Assembly (NCBI RefSeq): GCF_019977195.1
Contig: NZ_AP024643.1
Coordinates: forward strand, 1,922,001-1,986,000
Length of the DNA: 64,000 bases
Direction: 5' to 3'
From: Arthrobacter sp. StoSoilA2
GTDB lineage: Bacteria > Actinomycetota > Actinomycetes > Actinomycetales > Micrococcaceae
The notes below the pieces were generated by a model, which was given only the letters and a program-made list of their open reading frames with translations, made no database searches and was not told the origin of the DNA. Positions within the stretch are counted from its first letter, which is position 1. The number at the start of each line of letters is the position of its first letter. The position numbers and the translations under genes were made by a program. Below are positions 1 to 7,132 of this stretch, piece by piece.

Positions 1-2
1 AC

Positions 3-2807
3 CCGGACACGAGCGAATCCCTGTACCGGCTGTTGGGGGCATCGGAGGCGCTGGGTGAGTTCCTCATGCGCAGGCCGGAGCACCTGGACGTTTTCGACGC
101 CCGGGTAAGCCCGGAGCCACTCCCGGCATCAAGCGAAGAACTCAGGTCCCTGCTGCTTCGTTCGGTCAAGGCCGAGCCAGGTGCGCAGCGCCCGGTGGCC
201 GGGTTGACGGGGCTTCCGGCGTACGCGGCCTTGCGGACGGCGTACCGCCGCGGCCTGACGGAGCTTGCCATCAAGGACCTCTGCGCTGCGTCGCCGCAAG
301 ACTTCATGCCCGCCGTGGGTGCAGAGCTTGCAGACCTCGCTGGTGCGGCCATTGAAGCCGCCCTTGCCGTTTCCCGGGCCGAGGCGGCGGCCCAGTTCGA
401 TGCCTCGGAGGTCGCCGACGTCGGACTCGCTGTCATTGGCATGGGCAAATGTGGCGCCCGCGAGCTGAACTACATTTCCGACGTCGATGTTATTTACGTC
501 ATCGAGGCAGAGGAGCTTGACGACGCCCGCGCAGCGACTATCGGGACCGCCCTGGCATCGGGCATCTCGCGGGCGATTTCCTCCTCCGCACCCGAGCCGG
601 GTTTGTGGGAAGTGGACCCGAACCTCCGCCCTGAAGGAAAATCCGGGCCGTTGGTGCGGACCCTCCCTTCGCATCTGAGCTACTACGCCCGATGGGCTGA
701 GAGCTGGGAATTCCAGGCGTTGCTGAAGGCCCGCACGATTGCCGGCGACAGGGAACTGGGCCAGCGCTATGAAAAGGCCGTTGAGCCGCTCGTGTGGGCT
801 TCCGCCGGCCGTGATGGCTTCGTCGAGTCCGTCCAGGCCATGAGGCGCCGGGTCACGGACTACATTCCGGCCGCCGAGGAACAGCGGCAGATCAAACTTG
901 GCCGCGGCGGGCTTCGCGACGTCGAATTCACCGTGCAGTTGTTGCAGCTGGTTCACGGCAAGTCGGACGAGTCTCTTCGCTGCCGCGACACCACTTCGGC
1001 CATCGAGGCATTGTCCGCCGGCGGCTACATCGGACGTGCCGACGCCGCCGGTTTCGATAACGCGTACCGCTATCTCCGGCTTCTGGAGCACCGAATTCAA
1101 TTGTTCCAGTTGCGCCGGACGCACCTCATGCCAACCGCGGAAGATGCCCAACGGGTGTTGGCAAAGGCTGTCCTGGGGCCCTTCTCGCTCGAACGCCCCC
1201 ATCCTGACCAGCTGATGGCGACCTGGCAGAAGACCAAGCGGTCTGTTCGGGAACTGCACGAGCGTATTTTCTACCGGCCGCTCCTCAATACCGCCGCCAA
1301 ACTCAGCAGCGAAGACGCCAAACTGAGCCCGGAAGCAGCCCAGGGCCGTCTTGCCGCCCTCGGCTACCTCGATCCCAAGGGCGCACTGCGTCACATTGAG
1401 GCGCTGACTGCCGGTGTCAGCCGACGTGCGGCGCTGCAGCGGCAACTGTTGCCCATTCTTCTTGGCTGGCTTGCCGAAGGCGTGGACCCCGATGCCGGGC
1501 TCCTTGCATTCCGAAGAGTCAGCGAAGCGTTGGGCACCACACACTGGTATCTGGGGATGCTTCGTGATTCCCAGGCGGCAGCCGAACGCCTCTGCCAGGT
1601 ACTTGCCAATTCCAGGCTCATTTCGGACCTCCTGGAAGTTTCACCGGAGTCCGTGGCGTGGCTTGGCAGCGACAAGGACCTGGCTCCCATCTCCTTTGAG
1701 GCGCAATGGCAGGAAATACGGTCCAAATTGTCCCGGCATCCGGATCCGGAGAGTGCCATGCGCCTGATCCGGTTGATCCGTCGGCGGGAGATTCTGCGGA
1801 TCGCGATTGCCGATAGTGCGGGTTTGCTTGACCAGGACGCAGTGGGACTGGCGTTGGCCGAAACAGACCGGGCGGCCGTGCTCGGAGCCCTGCATGTGGC
1901 AGAAGCCATAGCTACCCAGTCCGAGCCTCTGAAAACCGAGGTTCTGGTGGTAGCGATGGGCCGGCAGGGTGGCCGCGAAATCGGCTACGGCTCTGACGCT
2001 GACGTCATGTACGTTCACCGCGCCCGGCCTGGATTCAGTGATGAGGAAGCGCAGGAGCAGGCGACGGCGATCGTCGCCAAAGTCTCCAGTCTTCTTACCC
2101 AGCCGCTCAAGCCCGCAATCATGGCCGAGCGGGTGTTGATGGTGGATGCGGACCTGCGGCCCGAAGGCAAGAACGGCGCCATGGTCCGGTCCTTGGAGTC
2201 CTATGCCGAGTACTACCGCCGGTGGTCATTGATATGGGAAGCTCAGGCGCTGCTGCGGGCGCGTCCCATGGCCGGTTCAGACGATTTGGCAGTGGACTTC
2301 CTTCGGCTTATTGATCCCATCCGCTACCCGGCTGAGCTCTCCGAACAGGATGTCAGGGAAATCCGGCGCATCAAGGCCCGCGTGGAATCGGAGCGGCTGC
2401 CTCGTGGGGCTGATCCGGCCCGCCACGTGAAGCTTGGCCGCGGTGGATTGAGCGATGTCGAATGGCTTGTCCAGCTCATCCAGTTGCAGCATGCGGGCAA
2501 GCAGCCTGCGTTGCGCACTACGTCTACCTTGGAGGCACTTGCCGCGGCCGAGAACCTTGGCCTTCTTGGCAAGGACGACGCCGGACTCTTACGGGAGGCG
2601 TGGAAGCTCGCCAGTCGCATCCGCTCGGCAAACGTCATCGTGACAGGCCGGGCCTCGGATGTACTTCCATCGTCGCGGAGGGACCTTGAAGCTGTGGCAC
2701 GCTGGTGTGGCTATGCGCCGGGAGCCGCAGGTCAGTTCGAGGAGGACTATTTGCGCCTGAGCCGCCGCGCCCGGGCTGTCTTCGAAAAAGAGTTCTACGG
2801 CAACTGA
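3..2807 (+). CDS. glnE: Bifunctional glutamine synthetase adenylyltransferase/deadenylase, 5'-truncated by the window edge
   Basis: The enzyme adds or removes AMP on glutamine synthetase and so tunes nitrogen assimilation. The open frame is already running at base 3 and ends with TGA at 2805-2807, about 934 residues; family members are near 1,000, so the N-terminus lies outside the window and the TTG at 33 is not the real start. Two nucleotidyltransferase modules are visible: GMGKCGARELNYISDVDV (from about base 438) and AMGRQGGREIGYGSDADV (from about base 1953). By family knowledge the first module removes AMP and the second adds it. Each module is followed by a helical segment with KLGRGGLRDVE or KLGRGGLSDVE. 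Its target, glnA, lies 2 kb downstream on the other strand and keeps the modifiable tyrosine. Confidence 0.97.
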   Translation, partial: PDTSESLYRLLGASEALGEFLMRRPEHLDVFDARVSPEPLPASSEELRSLLLRSVKAEPGAQRPVAGLTGLPAYAALRTAYRRGLTELAIKDLCAASPQDFMPAVGAELADLAGAAIEAALAVSRAEAAAQFDASEVADVGLAVIGMGKCGARELNYISDVDVIYVIEAEELDDARAATIGTALASGISRAISSSAPEPGLWEVDPNLRPEGKSGPLVRTLPSHLSYYARWAESWEFQALLKARTIAGDRELGQRYEKAVEPLVWASAGRDGFVESVQAMRRRVTDYIPAAEEQRQIKLGRGGLRDVEFTVQLLQLVHGKSDESLRCRDTTSAIEALSAGGYIGRADAAGFDNAYRYLRLLEHRIQLFQLRRTHLMPTAEDAQRVLAKAVLGPFSLERPHPDQLMATWQKTKRSVRELHERIFYRPLLNTAAKLSSEDAKLSPEAAQGRLAALGYLDPKGALRHIEALTAGVSRRAALQRQLLPILLGWLAEGVDPDAGLLAFRRVSEALGTTHWYLGMLRDSQAAAERLCQVLANSRLISDLLEVSPESVAWLGSDKDLAPISFEAQWQEIRSKLSRHPDPESAMRLIRLIRRREILRIAIADSAGLLDQDAVGLALAETDRAAVLGALHVAEAIATQSEPLKTEVLVVAMGRQGGREIGYGSDADVMYVHRARPGFSDEEAQEQATAIVAKVSSLLTQPLKPAIMAERVLMVDADLRPEGKNGAMVRSLESYAEYYRRWSLIWEAQALLRARPMAGSDDLAVDFLRLIDPIRYPAELSEQDVREIRRIKARVESERLPRGADPARHVKLGRGGLSDVEWLVQLIQLQHAGKQPALRTTSTLEALAAAENLGLLGKDDAGLLREAWKLASRIRSANVIVTGRASDVLPSSRRDLEAVARWCGYAPGAAGQFEEDYLRLSRRARAVFEKEFYGN

Positions 2808-2815
2808 GGACTGGA

Positions 2816-3388
2816 ATGCCCGATGATGACCTGGAGCTGAATCTCGTCCCTCGTGATGGTCGCGCGTTGGCGGGCGTTTGGCTTATACCGCTCAAGATGC
2901 TGGACGATGACGCGCGCGCCATCCACTTGGGGGCGGTGGCCGAAATGGCCGTGGCGGCGAATCAAACGGACTTCGTCGGCGACCCGCTTCGCATGATGCT
3001 GATCAGTCTTGAAGAGGAATCCCGCTCTCCCTATGTGATCGAGGCCAACGGGGTGGGTGTGGGAGTCCTGACCCTGCAAAGTGGAGCTGCGCGCCTGGCT
3101 GGATGGCAGGACGACGATTCCGCGTGGCTTCTCAGGGGTTTCCTCATCGACTCGAAATCCCAAGGCCAGGGCCTCGGGGCTCTGGCGGCAAGGGCTGCAG
3201 TGGGGGAAGCCCGCAAACTGACGGCCAGGCAGGGCGGCGGCCAGGCCGGCGTCGTGCTTTCCGTCAACGAGCGTAACCCCGCTGCCATTGCGGCTTATGC
3301 AAAGGCTGGTTTTGTGGACACTGGGCGCTACCTGGGCGGGAACTCCGGCCCGCAGCGCATTATGTACAGGGCCTTCGAGGGCACTTAG
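2816..3388 (+). CDS. GNAT family N-acetyltransferase
   Basis: A 190-residue acetyl-CoA-dependent acetyltransferase of unknown substrate. I take the ATG at 2816 because GAGGA lies just upstream and glnE stops only 8 bases before it; the frame extends further upstream but would overlap glnE heavily. The acetyl-CoA loop is visible as LIDSKSQGQGLGALAAR, followed by SVNERNPAAIAAYAKAGF, the usual GNAT beta4-alpha3 and beta5-alpha4 pattern. Tight spacing suggests cotranscription with glnE, but nothing in the sequence links it to nitrogen metabolism. Confidence 0.85.
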   Translation: MPDDDLELNLVPRDGRALAGVWLIPLKMLDDDARAIHLGAVAEMAVAANQTDFVGDPLRMMLISLEEESRSPYVIEANGVGVGVLTLQSGAARLAGWQDDDSAWLLRGFLIDSKSQGQGLGALAARAAVGEARKLTARQGGGQAGVVLSVNERNPAAIAAYAKAGFVDTGRYLGGNSGPQRIMYRAFEGT

Positions 3389-3402
3389 GTCTCTTGGGTT
3401 GC

Positions 3403-3448
3403 CGTCAATGTAGGTTGACGATGACCATGACGTCAACTATGGTTGACG
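3403..3448 (+). promoter_or_regulatory. Twin 18-bp palindromic operators over a sigma-70-type promoter
   Basis: Two palindromes of identical design, CGTCAA-N6-TTGACG, lie at 3403-3420 and 3431-3448, 28 bp centre to centre. The right arm of the first is itself a -35 box (TTGACG, 3415-3420). After exactly 17 bp comes TATGGT (3438-3443), a fair -10 box lying in the middle of the second palindrome. A protein bound at both sites would cover the promoter. The adjacent 66-aa helix-turn-helix protein is the obvious candidate, which would make it autorepressed; that link is inferred. Confidence 0.7.
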
Positions 3449-3465
3449 CCATGGAGGTGGACAGA

Positions 3466-3666
3466 ATGAAAACACTTGTTGGATCAATGGACGGCATGGG
3501 GCCCGCGGAGGCGCTATACGCCGTCGCTGAACTTCACAAGGAAGTTGGCAGGGCCGAGGCTTCCCTTGTACGTGCAGCCAGACAGGCTGGTTTGTCGTGG
3601 GAGGCGATCGCACTTTGCCTCGGAGTCAGCAAGCAGGCGGTACATAAGAAGTACGGGAAGCAGTAG
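3466..3666 (+). CDS. Small helix-turn-helix DNA-binding protein, probable autoregulator
   Basis: A 66-residue protein consisting almost only of a helix-turn-helix. The C-terminal part, GLSWEAIALCLGVSKQAVHKKYG, has the layout of a recognition helix (SKQAVHKKY) after a turn. The ATG at 3466 is chosen because AGGAGG-like GGAGG sits 8 bases upstream; earlier in-frame ATGs lie inside the operator region. Similar mini-HTH proteins in actinobacteria often accompany a Clp N-domain gene, but none is present here. The two palindromes just upstream suggest it represses its own promoter. Targets are unknown. Confidence 0.75.
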   Translation: MKTLVGSMDGMGPAEALYAVAELHKEVGRAEASLVRAARQAGLSWEAIALCLGVSKQAVHKKYGKQ

Positions 3667-3733
3667 GACCAGTTCCGACGACCAGCGTTGGGGAGCATCC
3701 CTTGGGGTCTGTTCGTTCGGGCACGATGTCCCT

Positions 3734-3746
3734 TAGGATTCTCGCG
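3734..3746 (+). promoter_or_regulatory. Leaderless -10 element for the zinc-ribbon gene
   Basis: TAGGAT at 3734-3739 lies exactly six bases before the GTG at 3746, and no Shine-Dalgarno sequence is present. This is the geometry expected when transcription begins on the first base of the start codon. Confidence 0.55.
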
Positions 3747-4018
3747 TGACAGTCAAGCGGGATTCGGAGGGCGCGACCTTCTCAGATGCGACGTGCTTCC
3801 GGTGTGAACAGGCGGGGCCGCACTGGGCTTCCCGGCACGGCAGTGGCGACGTCTATGCGTGCCGGCGCTGTTTCGCCACTTTTGCTGACGCCGAATGGCG
3901 GCAGGATGACGGGGGAGCGCAGGGCCTTTCACTCATGTCTGCTGGCGCCCCTGCTTCTGGCTCTGCCGCCGGGGAGGTCGCTGCCCCGGAGGTGCTGGGC
4001 GTTTTCGAAACCAAGTAG
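3746..4018 (+). CDS. Small zinc-ribbon-like protein of unknown function
   Basis: A 90-residue protein with two Cys pairs, CFRC near residues 17-20 and CRRC near 39-42, spaced as in a zinc ribbon, followed by a low-complexity Ala/Gly-rich tail. No catalytic motif is visible and I do not recognise the family. The GTG start is supported by the leaderless -10 box six bases upstream. The metal site is inferred from cysteine spacing only. Confidence 0.6.
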   Translation: MTVKRDSEGATFSDATCFRCEQAGPHWASRHGSGDVYACRRCFATFADAEWRQDDGGAQGLSLMSAGAPASGSAAGEVAAPEVLGVFETK

Positions 4019-4042
4019 TTTGCTGTGCCGGAAGGGTAAAAA

Positions 4043-4061
4043 ACGAGTACACACTACTCGT
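4043..4061. repeat. 19-bp perfect inverted repeat between two small zinc-ribbon genes
   Basis: ACGAGTA-N5-TACTCGT has seven-base perfect arms. It lies 25 bp after the stop of the 90-aa gene and 36 bp before the 44-aa gene. There is no following T-run, so an operator fits better than a terminator; no cognate regulator can be named. Confidence 0.5.
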
Positions 4062-4096
4062 GCGCTGACTTGCGGCCGGTAGGCACCATATCTGCT

Positions 4097-4231
4097 ATGA
4101 CAACCTATGTGATTGAACAAGCGGCATTGATTCACCGCTGTCAGTGCTGCGGTGAGGAAACTGATCGGGTGTTTTGTGCGCACTGCGCAGCCCCGCAGCA
4201 ACCTGGGGAAGTCCCGAAAACCAGGCACTAG
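4097..4231 (+). CDS. 44-aa zinc-ribbon mini-protein
   Basis: A short frame, too small for most gene finders: ATG at 4097, TAG at 4229-4231. It begins MTTYVIEQAALIHRCQCCGE and carries CQCC followed by CAHC ten residues later, a compact treble-clef or zinc-ribbon pattern, and ends in a short basic tail. No good ribosome-binding site is seen; a GGTAGG lies 14 bases upstream and an AT-rich CATATCT lies immediately before the start. The coding assignment rests on the regular cysteine pattern and the surrounding gene-free space, so it is moderately sure. Function unknown. Confidence 0.5.
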   Translation: MTTYVIEQAALIHRCQCCGEETDRVFCAHCAAPQQPGEVPKTRH

Positions 4232-4314
4232 ACCAAAGGCGAGATGCTGGTTCATCCGTTGAAGAGCCTTATAGACTCGGTTCCGTAACTACTCTCGATG
4301 CTTAGGAGAAGTAC

Positions 4315-4668
4315 ATGGAATACAACGGAAGTTCGTTTGAGAAGGCTATTCCCGCCGGAGAGTTGGATCGCCGCCACGTGGGTCAATCCATTAGCTTTCA
4401 GCCCAATGATTTCACGGTTGTCTTCGGGACGATCGCTGGCATCGCAAGAACTGAGGCGCTCGTATATTTGTCACTCGATGGCGTTTCCGGCGGCACGCAT
4501 CTGAAGGACGAGTACGACCTCCCGATCGATCAGCACGTCTACCTTCAACTCGATCCCCTGAGCACTGCGGAAAAGGGTCTTGCGGATGCCGCGAAGGCTG
4601 TCAGGGAGAAGCTGGACGAGTTCGGGAAAAACATCCGGGACCGTGATCAGGGCAAGGAATCCGAATAG
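4315..4668 (+). CDS. Hypothetical protein, 117 aa
   Basis: The ATG at 4315 follows TAGGAGA at a good distance. The first 80 residues look beta-rich (VGQSISFQPNDFTVVFGTIA, then ALVYLSLDG), and the last 35 form a charged helix (AAKAVREKLDEFGKNIRDRD). There is no signal peptide or membrane segment. I do not recognise the family. Its base composition seems less GC-rich than the neighbouring core genes, fitting an accessory patch between glnE and glnA. Confidence 0.65.
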   Translation: MEYNGSSFEKAIPAGELDRRHVGQSISFQPNDFTVVFGTIAGIARTEALVYLSLDGVSGGTHLKDEYDLPIDQHVYLQLDPLSTAEKGLADAAKAVREKLDEFGKNIRDRDQGKESE

Positions 4669-4727
4669 GGCCCAGTTGGCCAGAGCCTGGGGATCTTGCC
4701 GACCCGGGCGGCAGCGGGAGCAAAAAG

Positions 4728-4763
4728 AAGGCCGGCAACAGGTACAAACCTGTTGCCGGCCTT
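4728..4763. terminator. Bidirectional terminator between the 117-aa gene and glnA
   Basis: A perfect 15-bp stem (AAGGCCGGCAACAGG and its complement) with a six-base loop. On the minus strand it is followed by CTTTTTG, so it probably serves mainly glnA, which ends 62 bases upstream on that strand. On the plus strand it is followed by TCTT. Confidence 0.85.
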
Positions 4764-4824
4764 TCTTAACCGGGAACCTCGATGGGTTCCGTGCGGACTA
4801 AACGTGGTTTAGCCGCCGGTGTTG

Positions 4825-6249
4825 CTAGACGCCGTAGTAGAGCTCGAACTCGTACGGGTTCGGGCGCAGCGACAGCGGGCGAATCTCATTCTCGTACTTG
4901 TATTCGATCCAAGTATCGATCAGGTCCTGGGTGAAGACACCGCCGGCCTGCAGGAACTCGTTGTCCTCGCGCAGGGCCTCGAGGGCTTCTTCCAGGGAAC
5001 CCGGAGCCTTGGGGATGTCCTTGGCTTCCTCGGCCGGGAGCTCGTAGAGGTCCTTGTCGATGGGAGCCGGGGGCTCGATGCGGTTGCGGATGCCGTCAAT
5101 GCCGGCCATCAGCTGGGCAGCAAAGGCCAGGTACGGGTTGGACGAAGGGTCCGGAGCGCGGAATTCGATGCGCTTGGCCTTCGGGTTGGAGCCAGTGATG
5201 GGGATGCGGATACCAGCAGAGCGGTTGCCCTGCGAGTAGACCATGTTGACCGGAGCTTCGAAGCCCTTGACCAGACGGCGGTACGAGTTGACCGTCGGGT
5301 TGGTGAATGCGAGCACTGCCGAGGAGTGCTTCAGCAGGCCGCCGATGTACCAGCGGGCGGTGTCGGAGAGGCCAGCGTAGCCCTTTTCGTCGTAGAACAG
5401 CGGGTCGCCGTTGCTCCACAGCGACTGGTGGCAGTGCATGCCCGAGCCGTTGTCACCGAAGACGGGCTTCGGCATGAAGGTTACGGACTTGCCCCAAGCG
5501 TCTGCAGTGTTCTTGATGACGTACTTGAACTTCTGGAGGTCGTCAGCAGCTGCAGTCAGCGTGGTGAACTTGTAGTTGATCTCTGCCTGGCCGGCGGAGC
5601 CAACTTCGTGGTGGGAGCGCTCGACCTCGAGGCCGGCCTTGTCCAGTTCAACGCACATGGCGTCGCGGAGGTCAGCCTGCTTGTCGGTGGGGGAAACCGG
5701 GAAGTAACCGCCCTTGACGGGGGTCTTGTAGCCGAGGTTTCCGCCTTCTTCCTTGCGGCCGGTGTTCCAGTGGGCTTCTTCGGAGTCGATCTTGTAGAAG
5801 CTGCCCTGCGGGGAGGACTGGTACTGGATGTTGTCGAAGACGAAGAACTCGGCCTCGGGAGCAAAGAATGCCGTGTCTGCGATACCGGTGGAGGCCAGGT
5901 ACGCTTCAGCCTTCTCCGCTACGCCACGGGGGTCGCGGTGGTAGGGGTCGCCAGTGCGGGGGTTCACGATGGAGAAGTTCAGCGCAAGCGTCTTCTCAAT
6001 GCGGAATGTGTCGATGAAAGCCGAGGTCACATCCGGGATGAGCTGCATGTCGGACTCAGCGATGCCCTGGAAGCCGCGGATGGAAGATCCGTCGAAGAGC
6101 TGACCGTTCACGAAGAAGTCGAGGTCTACGCTCTTCGCCGGCACGTTGAAGTGCTGCTGGACGCCCGGAAGGTCGGTGAAGCGGATATCGACGAATTTGA
6201 CGTCTTCGTCTTTGATGAACTTGAGGACTTCGTCCGCAGTCTTGAACAT
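4825..6249 (-). CDS. glnA: Type I glutamine synthetase
   Basis: Makes glutamine from glutamate, ammonia and ATP; a cytosolic dodecamer in this family. The 474-residue length and ends (MFKTADEVLKFIKDEDVKF to ELYYGV) are typical of actinobacterial GlnA1. Visible hallmarks are the NRSAGIRIP and EFRAPDPSSNPYLAF segments and the adenylylation site DLYELP with Tyr near residue 402, the residue that GlnE modifies. AAGGAG precedes the ATG at a normal distance. A GlnR-type operator lies 132-169 bp upstream of the start, so nitrogen-responsive transcription is likely in addition to covalent control by the nearby glnE product. Confidence 0.98.
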   Translation of the reverse strand: MFKTADEVLKFIKDEDVKFVDIRFTDLPGVQQHFNVPAKSVDLDFFVNGQLFDGSSIRGFQGIAESDMQLIPDVTSAFIDTFRIEKTLALNFSIVNPRTGDPYHRDPRGVAEKAEAYLASTGIADTAFFAPEAEFFVFDNIQYQSSPQGSFYKIDSEEAHWNTGRKEEGGNLGYKTPVKGGYFPVSPTDKQADLRDAMCVELDKAGLEVERSHHEVGSAGQAEINYKFTTLTAAADDLQKFKYVIKNTADAWGKSVTFMPKPVFGDNGSGMHCHQSLWSNGDPLFYDEKGYAGLSDTARWYIGGLLKHSSAVLAFTNPTVNSYRRLVKGFEAPVNMVYSQGNRSAGIRIPITGSNPKAKRIEFRAPDPSSNPYLAFAAQLMAGIDGIRNRIEPPAPIDKDLYELPAEEAKDIPKAPGSLEEALEALREDNEFLQAGGVFTQDLIDTWIEYKYENEIRPLSLRPNPYEFELYYGV

Positions 6250-6380
6250 CTATGCTCCTTATGCATATCAAGTAACAGGCCCGGAAGGCCGCGTGAGCCA
6301 GCCCATGCCGGAGGCCCGGAGACACAAAAAATTCCCCTTGCCGCGGTGGCTGGCAACTCATACCACCATAGGGAGATGGG

Positions 6381-6418
6381 ATTTCCCGGGAGTGTCAGTA
6401 TTGTTTCGGGCAGGTTAC
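6381..6418 (-). promoter_or_regulatory. Four-element GlnR-type operator upstream of glnA
   Basis: Read on the minus strand the sequence is GTAAC-n6-GAAAC-n6-GACAC-n6-GAAAT. This reproduces the a1-b1-a2-b2 layout of the actinobacterial GlnR box (gTnAC-n6-GaAAC, repeated): the first pair is perfect and the second has one mismatch in each half. No glnR gene is in the window, so binding is inferred. The rest of the 325-bp gap between glnA and the RDD gene (6250-6574) shows no gene. Confidence 0.75.
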
Positions 6419-6562
6419 AGAATGATCTGTTGTGTAAACGGTAGTCGGCTTTCCGGTGTCAGGTCCATGCGGGTCCAGTGGGCGAACACTTTGGCGCCAT
6501 ACAGGCGCACAGGCGGGCACGAAAGGCGGCCATCGTCGTCGGACTGTCGGTCCGCCAGCCGT

Positions 6563-6575
6563 TAGGCTTGGAGAG
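6563..6575 (+). promoter_or_regulatory. Leaderless -10 element for the RDD gene
   Basis: TAGGCT at 6563-6568 lies six bases before the GTG at 6575. The GGAG in between is too close to the start to be a normal ribosome-binding site. Confidence 0.5.
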
Positions 6576-7012
6576 TGGTTGATCGAAAAGACATAGGCTC
6601 CTGGTTGAGCGGGCCGGACACGTCCGGCATCTCCAAATATCCGGGCGAGAGACTCGGACTTCCTGAATCCGGACCAGGCTCCATGGCACGGGCCGGGCGA
6701 CGAATTCTGGGCATCGTGATCGACTGGACGATTTCTCTCGTCATTAGCAACTTCGCATTTGGGGGCAACCAGTGGGCAACGCTCGCAGTTTTTGCGGCTG
6801 AGCAGATTCTCCTGATCGGCACCCTCGGCTACAGCATCGGCCACAGGATAGCGGGCATTCATGTGGTCCGCTTAGGGGGAGGTCCCGCAGGCCCCCTGGC
6901 CGCTGTTGTGCGCACCTTGCTCCTATGCCTGGTTATCCCGGCAGTCATCTTTGATCCGGACCAGCGTGGACTTCACGATAAAGCCATGAACACCATCCTC
7001 ATTCGGATGTAG
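6575..7012 (+). CDS. RDD family membrane protein
   Basis: A 145-residue inner-membrane protein. The RDD signature is present in actinobacterial form: ARAGRRILGIVIDW in the first hydrophobic segment and, at the C-terminus, DPDQRGLHDKAMNTILI. Three hydrophobic stretches are seen, near residues 45-62, 67-85 and 105-125. Function is unknown; an RDD gene sits at the same place beside glnA1 in M. tuberculosis (Rv2219A, from memory), so this is conserved synteny and not an acquisition. Confidence 0.85.
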   Translation: MVDRKDIGSWLSGPDTSGISKYPGERLGLPESGPGSMARAGRRILGIVIDWTISLVISNFAFGGNQWATLAVFAAEQILLIGTLGYSIGHRIAGIHVVRLGGGPAGPLAAVVRTLLLCLVIPAVIFDPDQRGLHDKAMNTILIRM

Positions 7013-7065
7013 GATCTTCAGTCCTCACCGGTTGGAACCAACTCCAGAGCAAGCAAGCACCAATA

Positions 7066-7103
7066 AAAACCGCCCCAGTCTCCTTTGAGACAGGGGCGGT
7101 TTT
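7066..7103. terminator. Bidirectional terminator between the RDD and DUF4191 genes
   Basis: AAAACCGCCCC pairs with GGGGCGGTTTT, with an inner AGTCTC/GAGAC stem. A-run and T-run flanks make it work in both directions between two convergent genes. Confidence 0.9.
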
Positions 7104-7132
7104 CGTAGGGGCAAACAAGCACCTACGGACAA

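Noticed and set aside
3389..4824. A possible prophage or insertion-sequence remnant
   Set aside because: No integrase, transposase, terminal inverted repeats or target duplication are visible; only small genes with their own promoters.
4819..6444. A 541-codon open frame on the plus strand opposite glnA
   Set aside because: It is the antisense shadow of a GC-rich gene: Val/Leu/Gly-rich, no family motif, no ribosome-binding site. glnA on the minus strand is certain.
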